A DNA stretch of 64,000 nt from Zoroaster sp. YZ-2022 (taxonomy: Eukaryota; Echinodermata; Asteroidea; Forcipulatida; Zoroasteridae). Positions within the stretch are counted from its first letter, which is position 1, and each line of letters opens with the position of its first letter. The notes below the pieces were generated by a model, which was given only the letters and a program-made list of their open reading frames with translations, was not told the origin of the DNA and did no database searches. Shown piece by piece: positions 45,993 to 56,542 of this stretch. Location of the stretch: NCBI GenBank assembly GCA_029582265.1, contig CM055822.1:42384559-42448558 (forward strand), written 5' to 3'. The position numbers were made by a program, and so were the translations under genes.

Positions 45993-45993
<1 letters not shown>
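44666..45993 (+). mobile_element. Tc1-like element with 22-bp inverted termini
   Basis: Both ends begin CTAGTCAAACAAAGAAACGC (plus AA) next to TA, the Tc1/mariner target duplication (44664-44665 and 45994-45995). Length 1328 bp. It encodes one damaged transposase on the plus strand. The insertion is inside a TA microsatellite. Confidence 0.92.
44963..45891 (+). pseudogene. Tc1-type transposase, internally deleted and catalytically altered
   Basis: The N-terminal helix-turn-helix is clear (MPRLSVLERGRAVGMLEAGM…ARALNVHEST). Near 45075 the frame switches and the sequence jumps to LLHLRDRRRDAGQTARETPG, so roughly 35-40 residues of linker and second helix-turn-helix seem to be missing. Downstream are SDQTVRNRLRAAGL, VLFTDESRF (first catalytic Asp), LLQQNNARPHVA and FSPDMSPIEHLWDEL (third, Glu). 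The family consensus is QQDNARPH, so the second catalytic Asp reads Asn here (AAT at 45592-45594). Two independent lesions make this copy inactive. Confidence 0.9.
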
Positions 45994-46035
<42 letters not shown>

Positions 46036-46041
46036 TATATA

Positions 46042-47814
46042 CAGTGCGTATCAAAAAAAAGGTAATCCGAATTCAGGGGGTTAATATGCCAAGGTTATTT
46101 AGTTTGACAATTTACATGTAGTGTACCAAAGAAGAGGAACTCCTCAGCTTTCCATTGATACCTTTATTGACCCATTGCTGTCACACATGACCGAGTACAT
46201 TGTTATTGAAAATGACAAATTCAAATCGCATTTTTGCAAGTTTGGGTAATCAGTGCAAGGCAGGATAATTAGTGAAAGTCAGTATGATAAACCAGATTTT
46301 CTTTAGGAATGACTGGACATTATTCAAGAAGAATCTCTTCTAACATTGCCCTTTTATGCACCCACACCTTCAACATGTCCACCTCCCCTTTCGACACAAA
46401 GCTGACAGCGACGGAGCATGTTCTGCACTGCTCGTCTCACCATAGCCGGATTATTGCGTAAAGCATCCACTTCATTTCGAATACGGCCCTGCAATTCATC
46501 AAGATCACGGGGAGGAGTTCCAAACACCTTGTTCTTCAAATGTCCCCAAAGGAAATAGTCACATGGTGTGAGGTCAGGTGATCTTGGTGGCCATTCCACC
46601 TCATGGTTGACGGCGATGACTCGTTCGCCAAAGACTTCCCTCAGACGATCTCGGACAGCGATAAGGCGATGTGCTGGGGCGCCATCTTGGGCCCACCAGA
46701 GTTGTCTGAAGACCCCACGAACCTGTCGCTCAAAGTGTTCCTGCAGCTGCGGTAAAACGTTATCATTGAGCATCTGCATATACATGTTACCATTGACATT
46801 CCTTTGAAAGAAAAACGGTCCGATCAGCTGACCACTTCCACAAAGTCCTAACCAAACAGTCCACTTTTGTCGACTCATGTTAACCTCAAAATTGAATTCT
46901 TGGGTGTGTATTGCTTGTGCATATTCAAGAACATTATGCGTATTGACCTTGCCGTTCATGGAGAAAGCAGCTTCGTCGCCGATTACGAGATTCCGCAGAA
47001 AATTGACATCTCTCTCGGTACGGGCTATCAACCATCTGGCAAACGCCAACCTTCTAGCAAAATCTCCTGGCGTAAGTTGATGTCGGATGTGAATCCGATA
47101 TGGATGCTAGTGGAGGTCCAATCTCGTGATTCTGTTGAATGTCGCCGAAGGCAATCTCAGCCCATTTCGCCTTGCGCTGGTGTCCCTAGGATGCTCCAAA
47201 AGTTGCTGCCTTACTGCTGAAATGTTCCCTTCTGATCGCCCTGTGCGCCTCCTGCCAGAATTCCCCTTGTTGCGGTTGAGGCTAGTGCCATACTCTTGAT
47301 ATTTTCTAACATTCGCCCAGATGGTTTTGGCTGCTGGGGGCTCCCGTTCTGGGAAACGTTCCCTGAAAGCATCGCGAGTTTGCTGCAAACTGTGAGTTTG
47401 GTGAAATGTTGTAATCACGAAAACTCGCTGTTCAGTCGTTAGTTGTACCATCTTTCCAACTACCTGTCCCTAAACCCAGGCCCTTCTTAAATACCCAACT
47501 TGAAGAAAAGGATGTCGTAACAGACGATTACCGCACCAGCTTAAAAATCTTACATAATCATCGAGGCAGTCAAGTGATGCGTCCATTTCAGACTGCCTTG
47601 AACTGATTACCCAAACTTGCAAAAATGCGATTTGAATTTGCCATTTTCAATAACAATGTACTCGGCCATGTGTGACAGCAATGGATCGATACAGGTATCA
47701 ATGGAAAGCTGAGGAGTTCCTCTTCTTTGGTACACTACATGTAAATTGTCAAACTAAATAACCTTGGCATATTAACGCCCTGAATTCGGATTACCTTTTT
47801 TTTGATACGCACTG
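46042..47814 (-). mobile_element. mariner-like (DD41D) element with about 220-bp terminal inverted repeats
   Basis: The ends CAGTGCGTATCAAAAAAAAG next to TA on each side are exact inverted repeats. The inverted arms extend for about 222 bp (46042-46264 and 47592-47814) with very few mismatches, for example GGGGG/GGGCG near position 38. Length 1773 bp. A single minus-strand transposase gene fills the interior. High arm identity indicates a young insertion. Confidence 0.93.
46354..47451 (-). pseudogene. mariner-like DD41D transposase with one premature stop
   Basis: Starts MVQLTTEQRVFVITTFHQTH (helix-turn-helix, with AAKTIWANVRKYQEYGT). One TAG at 47107-47109 interrupts the frame after RITRLDLH; the same frame resumes HPYRIHIRHQLTPGDFARRL and runs to the stop at 46354. 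Catalytic region: VIGDEAAFSMNG (first Asp), WWAQDGAPAHR (second), WPPRSPDLTPCDYFLWGHLK (third). I count 41 residues between the second and third Asp, the spacing of the DD41D group (rosa-like) of Tc1/mariner. About 365 residues in total. A single nonsense change separates this copy from an open gene. Confidence 0.88.
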
Positions 47815-47839
47815 TATATATATATATATATATATATAG

Positions 47840-50800
47840 TCAATGCGCGCGGTTATTTCGTCCAATCACAGTGTCATTTACAACTCATTTCCTGGAAGCG
47901 TCAACTCCCTGCCGCTCCGACGTGGCATCACAGTATCCGGCGGGGCGATGCCTCAATCTCCATCTAACACAATTGGGTTCGCTACATAGTTCACTGTACA
48001 CTGCAGTATCTCTGACATATATGTACAACAGCCATCTACGTCACGTACTCTGCCTTAGTTTCATTCACCTCATGGTAATTTCTTCTCTAATTAGAATGTA
48101 ATACATTACGTTTTGTCGTCGCCAGTAATTTCACTATCGTTGTCCTTTATTTCGAGCTGTCATTTTTGTACACAGTTTTGGAATTGGTAACACTTGTTAC
48201 CTAACACTAAATCTAAGAGTGAATTATAACAGATCGTTTTTTTGGCATTCATGACTTCAATTACCTCATCGTGAAATATGATGTTTCACATCATTTCGCG
48301 ATTGATGCAGCCAAATTAACAGTCGTCAATGCGCAGAGGATTTTTTAAAGAATTTCATGGTAACAGTTTTCAATGCGCCCTTGACAAAATGTTTTCAGGC
48401 ACTGGAGTTAATTTTGATTTTGAGGCAAGAGATCTAGATTTTCTTTTTAACTCATGTATTTGATTTCTGTTCTTTTTATTATTTTATCAACTTAATTAAA
48501 TTTAATTAAAAGCATCAATACATTTCTCACAATGATTGTTTGATAACCAATGTGGCAAAAAAAAGTCTAGAAAAACAAAATGGTTGGTAAAGTTTTGCAA
48601 AATTGTTGGGTGTTTATTTTTAAATATTGGTTTTGGTTAGCTGGTTAGCAAATTTCTAAATGGTCAGTGCATTTTAATTTATATAATAACTAAATGATGT
48701 GTTTCATTATATTTTTAGTCTTTGATATCTAAAAACAGCAAAAATAAATAAACAAATAAATAAATTAAAAAGATTAAGGCCTAAACATTTTAAGCAATAT
48801 TGTGGTACAGAACCTTAAAACTTAACACATAGTTAGACCTTAACATCGGCGAGGGGGGACATTGTCATTTTATACCCACATCAGTATTCACCCAAGCGGG
48901 ACCACTTGCTAACAATAAGAACTGTAAAAACTATAGATGCGAGCCGTTACCAAGACATTGGTCGAGAAAGTTAAGAAAGGATTAACGGCTCAGTGAACAT
49001 GAGCTGGAAACAACTAAAGGGGCACAAACTGTAACCGTAACAATCTGTACTACCTTATTGAGGAATGATTATTAACCCTCTCAGTACCGAATTGTTTTGA
49101 CATAAACAACCGCTGGTGACCGCATTGTTTGACCACTCAAGCGTGAAGCACACATTCTTACACAACAGAAAGCTTGTGTTCAAAGGCCAATTATACAAAC
49201 TCTATTATCACCTTGAAGATATAGTTTTATAGCAAAATAAATAATAACAAATATCTTACTTATTGAATTCCCTTTCATAAAATCCAAAAAACGTTAAGAT
49301 CGGTCAATGAATGTCCAAGTTCTCGGTCTTTGTTTCCTCGGTGTGATCTGTAAACTCAAACACTTTTTTGTACACAAACACATGACGCTCCGTAGGTGTT
49401 TGGCATTTCGGATCTTTCCACTCCAGTTTGAAGGGATTGCATAATAGCAACCTTATTTTATTTCACCATCAATGGAAAGATCCGATCTTGCTCTTTCCAA
49501 CCATTGTAAGCTTGGGTATGGAGGGTGAACATGGACAAAACTACAGCTTTATAACAAATGGCCTTTGTGCTCAGGCTTCATTGCTTTTTTGTGTGAAAGC
49601 TTGGTCGATTAAAGTCGCCTATGGTAAGGAAAGGGTTTTAATAGTATCACATGAAATAAACAGTGACAATTCAGTGTCAAATCCCATGAGTAGTTTTGAT
49701 GTCTTGTCACACTGCTGACAAAGAAGTTCAAATTTCAAGATGATTCTCTTTGTGTAATCTAAAAAGATTAAGACAAAAATTAAGCAAAAACAAAAATTAT
49801 GGTTAGTTCAATGGACAGGTCGGTCAACAGAGAAATGGGTGACGAATGACTCAGTCAACAAACGTATTCACTGCAATCCACCTACAGTATACTCGATGTA
49901 TTTGTATTCGTAATACATACAGCATATGCTGTCTTACCACATTTTGTTGTACAACTCATTTGAAATTCCAGAGCCATAAAATGTTTTGGTCAAAAAAAAA
50001 AAAAAATCATAATGTATTTGTCTCATTAATTAATCAATCACAAGGCCTTTTTTATGGTACCACTTTTATTTATGTTACATGTAAATGCATGTTGAGTACG
50101 CAGTAACCTATGCAAGATGTTAAATCAGTCTTGTCCATGCTGCAGCTAATGATATGTACATTGTACTACCTGGCTGCAGTATAGAGCATGTACTAGGGGT
50201 GGACGATAACACGATAATATCCTGACGATACGATATTCAAAGAAATATCGGCTAAATCGGTTATAGTTTGAAGATACTGAAATATCGTCATATTGACGAT
50301 ATTCCAAAAATATAGCCGATATCATATTTATATCGTTCTTTTTAGTTAAAATATCGCCAGAGTGATAAATTGTCTCAAAATTTCATGTCCTATACGGTGA
50401 TATCAACGAAGTTACGGTACCGTGAAGAGCTAAAAAACAGTTCAAAATCGTGTGTGTGGTCTTTTTTTCGTGCGTTGTGCTTCTGGTTGTGGCGTGGGCC
50501 TTAAACTTACCCAAGGGTAGTCCCAGGATCACGTGGTACCTCTCATGGCCTCCTGGAATAACCGCTCTGGTATACATTGTGAGGTTGTTCACATTCGGCA
50601 GATGTCGGATACCAGGATAAAAGCGTGGATGATGACCATTGAACTGTGCGTGCGCAATCGATCAATGGCCCGTTCATTCTCAGCTCTTGGATGGGGCTGT
50701 AGGCCTTTATAAACCACGGGTTTGTTTATGGACGTCACGGTGAGTTCTTTTTTTATGAAATGTTTGTTGCACCGAGCGGCAAAAATCTAAGAACTCGGCT

Positions 50801-50870
50801 CATTTTGCAACCACTGTTTGGAGTAACCGTTTATTACCTACGCATCTTCTCTGTAGAACTTGCATGTAAA
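47840..50870. other. Long stretch without recognised genes
   Basis: AT-rich DNA. At 50195-50350 there is a run of overlapping ATATCG/CGATAT words (GATAATATCCTGACGATACG…) that is probably a dispersed low-complexity repeat. ORFs at 49428-49718 and 49846-50106 have no motif. Confidence 0.4.
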
Positions 50871-51136
50871 AGTAGTTCATATATAGGTGTCCAATGTCGC
50901 AGAGGAGCCCAGCGCCTCCGTAAAAACGCGGAACAGGGGCAATAGCCACGCAACAACGACATCCATTTCTCAACAGGCTAGCCAAACAACCAGTCAAAAA
51001 GGAAGAGGACGCGGCAGAAATACATCTGCATAAAGCATTTGATTTTGATTTGTTTCTCCCTCTCTGACTTTTATGAACGGTTTACATTTCATCTTCACTA
51101 TGTTTTTTTCTTAATTAACACGCTTACAATAGCGAC

Positions 51137-51930
51137 AATCAATGCGAATGGATGAGAGATAATTTCAAACGAAAAACATTGCTCTCATCCAAGAAACTCA
51201 TAGTGAGGAGGAAGACGATTTTTTGTGGCGTAAACAAGAGAAATTCGTTTTAGTCATGATACCCGCCATTCTAAAGGAATAGCTATTTTCATTTCTAACA
51301 AACGTGGATTACTTTTGACTAATATTACCAAAGACCATGAAGGTAGATGGATTTATGGGGATATTATGTGGAATGAAAAAATGTTTCACTTGCTTCTGTT
51401 TACGCCCCAATGCAGTTTACCCCAGAGTTAGATTTTTTAATGATATGTCGAAACGTATTAATGAAAACTATCAATGGATTATTGGAGGGGATTTCAATTG
51501 CAACAGCGACAACAAACACACAAAGGATACAAGTCAAGTTACTTTCTCTAACCTTCTACAAGAAAAAAATCTTTCAGATATTTGGCACAAACTATACCCC
51601 AACAATCCTGGATATACACATTTTCATCATGGGACTAAACAACCTAGTAGAATTGACTAGGCCTATATTATTATGTCTCCTACCATGTGTGATCAAATTA
51701 AAGACAAAATATAATAATGCCACTGGTCTCACCGATCATCAAGCAGTTGTTGTCAAATGTTGACAATTTCCATGGACCTGGGCGCTGGATTTGCAACAAT
51801 AGCCTTCTTGATGATACTAATTGTTCATATAGAATAGAAACCTTTTGGACCTTTTGGCAAACCAGAAAAAGAGATCACGACTCTCTCCTTTCCTGGTGGG
51901 AAATGGGAAAATACAAACTTAAAGAAATCA
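51137..51930 (+). pseudogene. LINE copy A: AP-endonuclease domain (ORF2 N-terminus)
   Basis: Across frameshifts the translation gives TIATINANG, IQETHSEEED, a Lys-rich link, then VYAPNAVYPRV-type wording (FCLRPNAVYPRVRFFND in the shifted frame), NYQWIIGGDFNCNSDNKH, PGYTHFHHGTKQPSRID and ATGLTDHQAVVVK. GDFN, SRID and (S/T)DH are the catalytic signatures of LINE APE-type endonucleases. Stops and frame changes occur roughly every 100-300 nt. Confidence 0.75.
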
Positions 51931-52472
51931 TTTAATAGAGACTAGGGGAGAGAAAAATCACATTTTGAGAAACATAACAGAAAATTTCTTCAAAAATGTT
52001 ACGATGATTCGATTAATAACCCTGATAATAATCTCTATAATCTTAAATAAATTGAAATGAAACTTAAACAATTTGAGATAAATGAATGGAAGAAAGCCAA
52101 AATCTGTGTTCACAATATTAATAAAAATGATGGTGAGAAAAACAGTAAGTTCTTCCTGAACCTGGAAAATCAACAAACAAATCATAACAGATTACAAAAA
52201 ATACAAGATATTCATGGTAATTATATTGATCAATCCAAACCTATGATTCAATGCATTAACAGTTTTTATGAAGAATTATATACCTCTGATAATATAAATG
52301 ATGATCAGATTCAAACGATCCTTAACGAAATTAATACGATTTTTTGGCGATAATAAAGTCAAAAATCTTCAAATTGTTAAAGATATTGATGAAGTTGAGC
52401 TCAGACAAGCCTTGTATCAAATGAAAACTGACAAATCCCCAGACATAGACGGCCTTACTGTACCTATTGATA

Positions 52473-52927
52473 CAGTGGCGTAGCTAGCGGGGGGCAGGGG
52501 GGCGGCCGCACCCCTGGCTCCAGTTCCAGAATAAGTGGGCCCCCCTAACACATGCGAATTTTTTTCACATGCTTATGGGACTGACTGACGGGCCCAGCAG
52601 CAAGCAGGACTATACAGGCAGGGCCGGATTTAGACCTTGAGGGGCCCCTCGACATAGAAATTAAATTACATGAGAAATAAAAAATGAACTAAAATGAATG
52701 ATAAACCGCATTTCTTCGAAAAAAATATAAAACTAATTTTATAATTATTACATTTTTTATATAAAGGAAGTCCTTAGTCTGGGGGCCCTCTGGCAGGGGG
52801 GCCCGGGGCAATTGCCCCATTTGCCCCCTTATAAATCCGGCCGTGTATACAGGGCCGCTTTTACATAAGGTGGGCCCCCTGGGATCCGATTCGCCCCCCC
52901 TGGCGAACATAGCCAGCTACGCCACTG
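52473..52927. mobile_element. hAT-type MITE in the LINE reverse transcriptase
   Basis: The termini CAGTGGCGTAGCTAGC and GCCAGCTACGCCACTG (CAGTGGCGTAGCTGGC inverted) are flanked by a perfect 8-bp duplication TATTGATA (52465-52472 and 52928-52935). The 8-bp duplication and the CAGTGGCGTA start are classic for non-autonomous hAT elements. 455 bp, no transposase, itself invaded by the element at 52619-52845. Confidence 0.92.
52619..52845. mobile_element. Second hAT-type MITE nested in the first
   Basis: The termini CAGGGCCGGATTTA and TAAATCCGGCCGTG are flanked by a perfect 8-bp duplication TATACAGG (52611-52618 and 52846-52853). 227 bp. The interior has GGGGCCCCT-like GC-rich blocks and no ORF. 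It inserted after the host MITE. Confidence 0.92.
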
Positions 52928-53915
52928 TATTGATATACCCTGAAATACGAGTTAGTCGATGCCTTAAAGGAATGTAATAATTGTATGCACTTACCCAATT
53001 CTATGAATATTGCCTTAATTAGATTAATTTATAAAAACAAAGGTTGTAAAGAATACCTAAGAAACTGGCGTCCAATCAGTTTACTAACAGTAGATTATAA
53101 ACTTATTTCGAAAGTCATTACCAATAGACTTAAAATTATCGTGCCTGATATCATTGGAGAAAATCAAACCTGTGGAGTTCCTGAAAGAAATATCCATGAT
53201 AATTTAACCATTTTAAGAGACGGCATAGATTACATAAACTTCAACAATTTTGAAGGCAGAGTCATGAGTATAGATCAAGAGAAAGCTTTTGATCGTATCG
53301 AATGGATTTATATGTACTCAATTATGGGGAAGATGGGTATTCCGGCAGCTTTGATTCAATGGTGCAAATTGCTTTATTCAGGTCCTTTAAGTCAGTTTAT
53401 TGTCCACAATTTTATAGGTTCTCCTATCACCATAAAAAGAGGAATCAGGCAAGGTTGTCCATTGTCCCCCACTATTGTTTGCCATATGTGCAGAAGGAAT
53501 GTCTAAATTGATTATTAATATTCCTAATATAGAAAGAATTAAGCTTCCTGAAGACGACGAAATATTTAAAGTCGTTCAGCATGCTGATGACATTACTGTT
53601 TTCATTCGTAATAACCAAGATTTTGATGTTCTTAAAGATATTTTTATTGTTCACTGTGGAGGTTCAGGCTCCAGAATCAACCACGATAAAACTACCGTTT
53701 TATGGTTAGGCAAATGGAAGACCAGAACAGATTCCCCTTGTGGCTACAACTGGGTTTCGGACAAACTTAAAATATTAGGGGTGTATTTTGGTAACAATGT
53801 TTCCCTTAAAGATAACTGGAATCCCAGGATAAACAAAATGAAACACACCATGAACAGATGTTGGAAAGAACGTAATCTGACTCTTAAAGGCAAATCTATC
53901 ATTGTTAACACTATG

Positions 53916-54034
53916 GGTAAAACTTGTAGCTTTGCATGGTGAGGATGATAAGTAAGACTAATTGCGGTGACACCATGTAGAATCTCAATTGAGTAGTAAT
54001 TAGTTCTGAAAAGAACTGGGGGTACAACTCGACA
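53916..54034 (+). mobile_element. Retroposed copy of an unidentified ~119-nt RNA (full-length sense copy)
   Basis: The LINE reading frame is interrupted by 119 bp flanked by GTTAACACTATG on both sides (53904-53915 and 54035-54046). The insert starts GGTAAAACTTGTAGCTTTGC and ends GGGGGTACAACTCGACA; there is no poly(A). It can fold: CATGGTG with CACCATG, a TTGTA/TACAA closing pair, and an AGTTCT-GAAA-AGAACT hairpin with a GNRA loop. The same 5' end is found in the copy at 55267-55417. This points to retroposition of a discrete structured RNA. Confidence 0.75.
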
Positions 54035-54210
54035 GTTAACACTATGATTGTGCAGGTTTATCCTATTTAGGATCTATTTTAACCTTGTCCGAATGATCTG
54101 ATCCAACAAATTGAAGATATTATTTGGTGATTTTATTGGAACGGCAAAATTAAAACTGATCGTGGGGGACAGGACTAATTAATATTTTGTGTGTGCTAAC
54201 AAGGACTGCT

Positions 54211-55812
54211 CGGGCCTTTTGGCCCGCCTTCGACAATCAAGTTTCGTTTCGGAGGATATCACCGGCGCCACCTTGGTGAGCTATGTATGCCCGCAAGGCA
54301 ACCGAACGGGTTACCGCAAGGCAACCGAACGGGTTACCTTGAAGAGACCCAACACCGTACGGTTCAACACACGACATATACGAGAAGTTACACCAGAGGA
54401 AGTCTACCAAGCCATCAACAAAGAGCTGGACAACGCCAGAACAATCAAATGTATCGCCTCACTGGAGAACAATTGGTACAATGTCACCTTCGACAACGAG
54501 AAACACTGCGAGAGAATAGCCCTCCAAGGCATGTTTCTAAAGGGACTCTTGATTCAGAGGGAACGCACAAATCCAGAACTCAGTGGTTGTGTATGTCAAG
54601 GCGCCATTTGAAATGGGAGACGATGTCGTCAATGCACTCATGATCAACCCATACGGAATTGTAGCTAATGTAAGGCGGCAATACCACGATTTTGATAAGG
54701 AAGTCGAGAGAGGGGTGAGGAGTGTTATGATAAAGAATATCAAGCAGCTGATACCAAGTTACGTCTGAGTTGGTGGATTTAACCTATCAGTGAGGCACAG
54801 GGGACAACAGAAAACGTGCAAAATCTGCAATAAACCCGGTCATTTTGCTAGAGACTGTCAAATGCAAGGAAGATGCTTCATATGTGGCTGAATGGCATGA
54901 AATGCAAAGAGACATCAACTCCAGTTGCCCACGAAGAGGATGGAAATATCGATGAGGTAGAAAGCGAGATTTCCGACAACGAGCGAGAAAAGATTGAAGA
55001 TACAGACGGACACAGCGACATAGAAGAAAGGGAGGAATGGGAAAGAGCTAAAGACATAGTCTCAGCTACTGTACAGTTACCTTGTCATAACGAGGAGACT
55101 CAACCGCCAAAAACTGACAAAATACAGATCACTGCGCCAACGAAGGAACCCAGGAGGAGAGAGAAGCAGAGTGAACATAAAGAAACAACACATGACAAAC
55201 AGGCAGGAAACAAACCAGAAAACCCGAAAGGAGATCAGCAAGCTAGGGAAACAGACTACAGCTAAGTAAGACTAATTGCGGTGACACCATATGGAATCTC
55301 AATTGAGTAGTAATTAGTTCTGAAAAGAACTAATTACTACTCAATTGAGATTCCACATGGTGTCACCGCAATTAGTCTTACTTATCATCCTCACCATGCA
55401 AAGCTACAAGTTTTACCAGACTACAGCTAAGCATAATAAACAACTAGCTGACAAACAGAAACACGCAGAGAAACAAGGAAAAAAATCATCTCGAGAAAAG
55501 AACACCAACCAGCACAGACGCTTAAACCCAAAAGAACAATCGGACAAGGCCAAACAACCGACATTCTGGGACGAAGCTGTCAAGGAAAACCTAAAACGAA
55601 AGGCAGATGAAGAAGACCACGATCCAATTGAAGACCGAAAATTAGTGAGAGAGAGCATAGATAACATGGAACAAGAAAACATCGACAAAGATGAAGCTAT
55701 GAGCGAACAGGAGGACATAAGTCAAGACCCAAATTCTGAACAATTCGTTCCGTATAGCAGGAAAGGTGTACAACGATTCCGATTCATCAAGAGGACGAGG
55801 AAGAGGAACTAG
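54211..55812 (+). pseudogene. LINE copy B ORF1: RNA-binding protein with zinc knuckle
   Basis: The translation contains RPNTVRFNTRHIREVTPEEV, a NNWYNVTFDNEKHCERI segment, then (after a frame change near 54570) VVVYVKAPFEMGDDVVNALM, GIVANVRRQYHDF, VERGVRSVMIKNIKQLIPSY, a stop at about 54766, and the CCHC knuckle CKICNKPGHFARDCQMQGRC. A long charged region follows (EEDGNIDEVESEISDN…; RKADEEDHDPIEDRKLVRES) ending RGRGRG-like. CCHC knuckles in ORF1 nucleic-acid chaperones are usual in this LINE group. A 24-bp direct repeat (CCGCAAGGCAACCGAACGGG) lies at 54291-54338. Confidence 0.75.
55267..55417 (-). mobile_element. Foldback (snapback) retrocopy of the same ~119-nt RNA
   Basis: It is flanked by a 14-bp duplication AGACTACAGCTAAG (55253-55266, 55418-55431). 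The insert has a partial sense arm (TAAGACTAATTGCGGTGACA … AGTTCTGAAAAGAACT) that turns around the GAAA loop into a longer antisense arm ending CTACAAGTTTTACC, the exact complement of the RNA 5' end seen at 53916. At the point where the sense copy continues GGGGG, this copy instead continues with its own reverse complement. That is what self-priming from the AGAACT 3' hairpin would produce. Confidence 0.8.
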
Positions 55813-55932
55813 AAATACATAAGTTTTTTTTTCGGATTATCAGCGAGTATGATTGTTTTTCATGTTCTATCCAATGACGGGCCTTTATTTCATTATGAGT
55901 TTCCTTAGTGTGCCCACAGTAGCCTCAATTAA

Positions 55933-56542
55933 AGGTCCTATGAAATGGTAATTTTTACACTACATTTTTGGGGCTAATATATGGTTTTGTATTAATAAAA
56001 CATAATACTTACTATTTTTATAAGTTTGTCATGAGTTATAACAATTTAATTTGTCCCAAAATGTGTGTTGTCCCTTTTGATATCGCATTTCATGACGTAG
56101 ACCTAGGCACCGAATGACAAAGGACATTGACAATGCACATTCCTGACCATTATGTTCTGGTAAGCTTCACTGCAGCCGTCCAAACAAATTTGTTGATATT
56201 TTGGATCTGATAGGAATCTGTGCAGACTGACGCCATTCTTAAGAAGTGTTGCTGTAATCAGCAACAATACACCTTGGCGGCATAACAACAAAAACAGTAA
56301 CATAAGTTTGCAGGTTGTATCATTCATATGTATCGATCGATGCGCGCCAACAAACAGCATGTTCCTAGGTCTTCGTCACAAATTTGTCCCCTTTTAGGGG
56401 CGCGCGTTCATCCCAAATTTTAATTTTTAAATATTTTTTTGCGATGTAAATCTCCAATACATTTTTTTAAAATTGCATTTATAGGTTAATGTGTACATAT
56501 TTTATAGTTTACAATGGAAACAATTTGTAATTCATAGGACCT
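55933..56542. mobile_element. TTAA-flanked MITE between ORF1 and the endonuclease of LINE copy B
   Basis: The termini AGGTCCTATGAA and TTCATAGGACCT are flanked by TTAA at 55929-55932 and 56543-56546. Removing it joins CCTCAATTAATGTCAACGGG, which reads ASINVNG, the conserved start of the LINE endonuclease. 610 bp without a transposase. TTAA specificity suits piggyBac or Kolobok-type mobilisation, but the termini do not match the piggyBac element at 22642-29623. Confidence 0.88.

Larger units (their letters stand above)
52057..54170 (+). pseudogene. LINE copy A: reverse transcriptase, interrupted by three insertions
   Basis: Pieces in order: EINEWKKAKICVHNINKNDG (52057 on), LRQALYQMKTDKSPDIDGLT (to 52464), MITEs, RNWRPISLLTVDYKLISKVI (about 53060), GENQTCGVPERNIHDNLTIL, MSIDQEKAFDRIEWIYMYSI (motif A), GIRQGCPLSP (motif B), frameshift near 53470, AEGMSKLIINI, VVQHADDITVF (motif C, His where Tyr/Phe is usual), NHDKTTVLWLG, LTLKGKSIIVNTM, small-RNA insert, LIQQIEDIIW. 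The QTCGVPGR-like and RLTLKGK-like wording fits L1/Tx1. Confidence 0.82.
50880..54185 (+). mobile_element. Tx1/L1-type LINE, copy A, decayed
   Basis: The tail of ORF1 (GRGRGRNTS-like, near 51005-51030) is followed by an endonuclease domain (from about 51137) and reverse transcriptase up to about 54170. The frame is broken many times, and the element was later hit by nested MITEs at 52473-52927 and by a small-RNA retrocopy at 53916-54034. It resembles copy B (54190-57897) in protein order and wording, so both belong to one family. The 3' part beyond WNGKIKTDRG is missing. Confidence 0.8.

Noticed and set aside
54205..54225. CGGGCCTTTTGGCCCG as a U2 snRNA-like segment
   Set aside because: It is a simple hairpin at the start of LINE ORF1. 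The neighbouring U2 sequence is absent.
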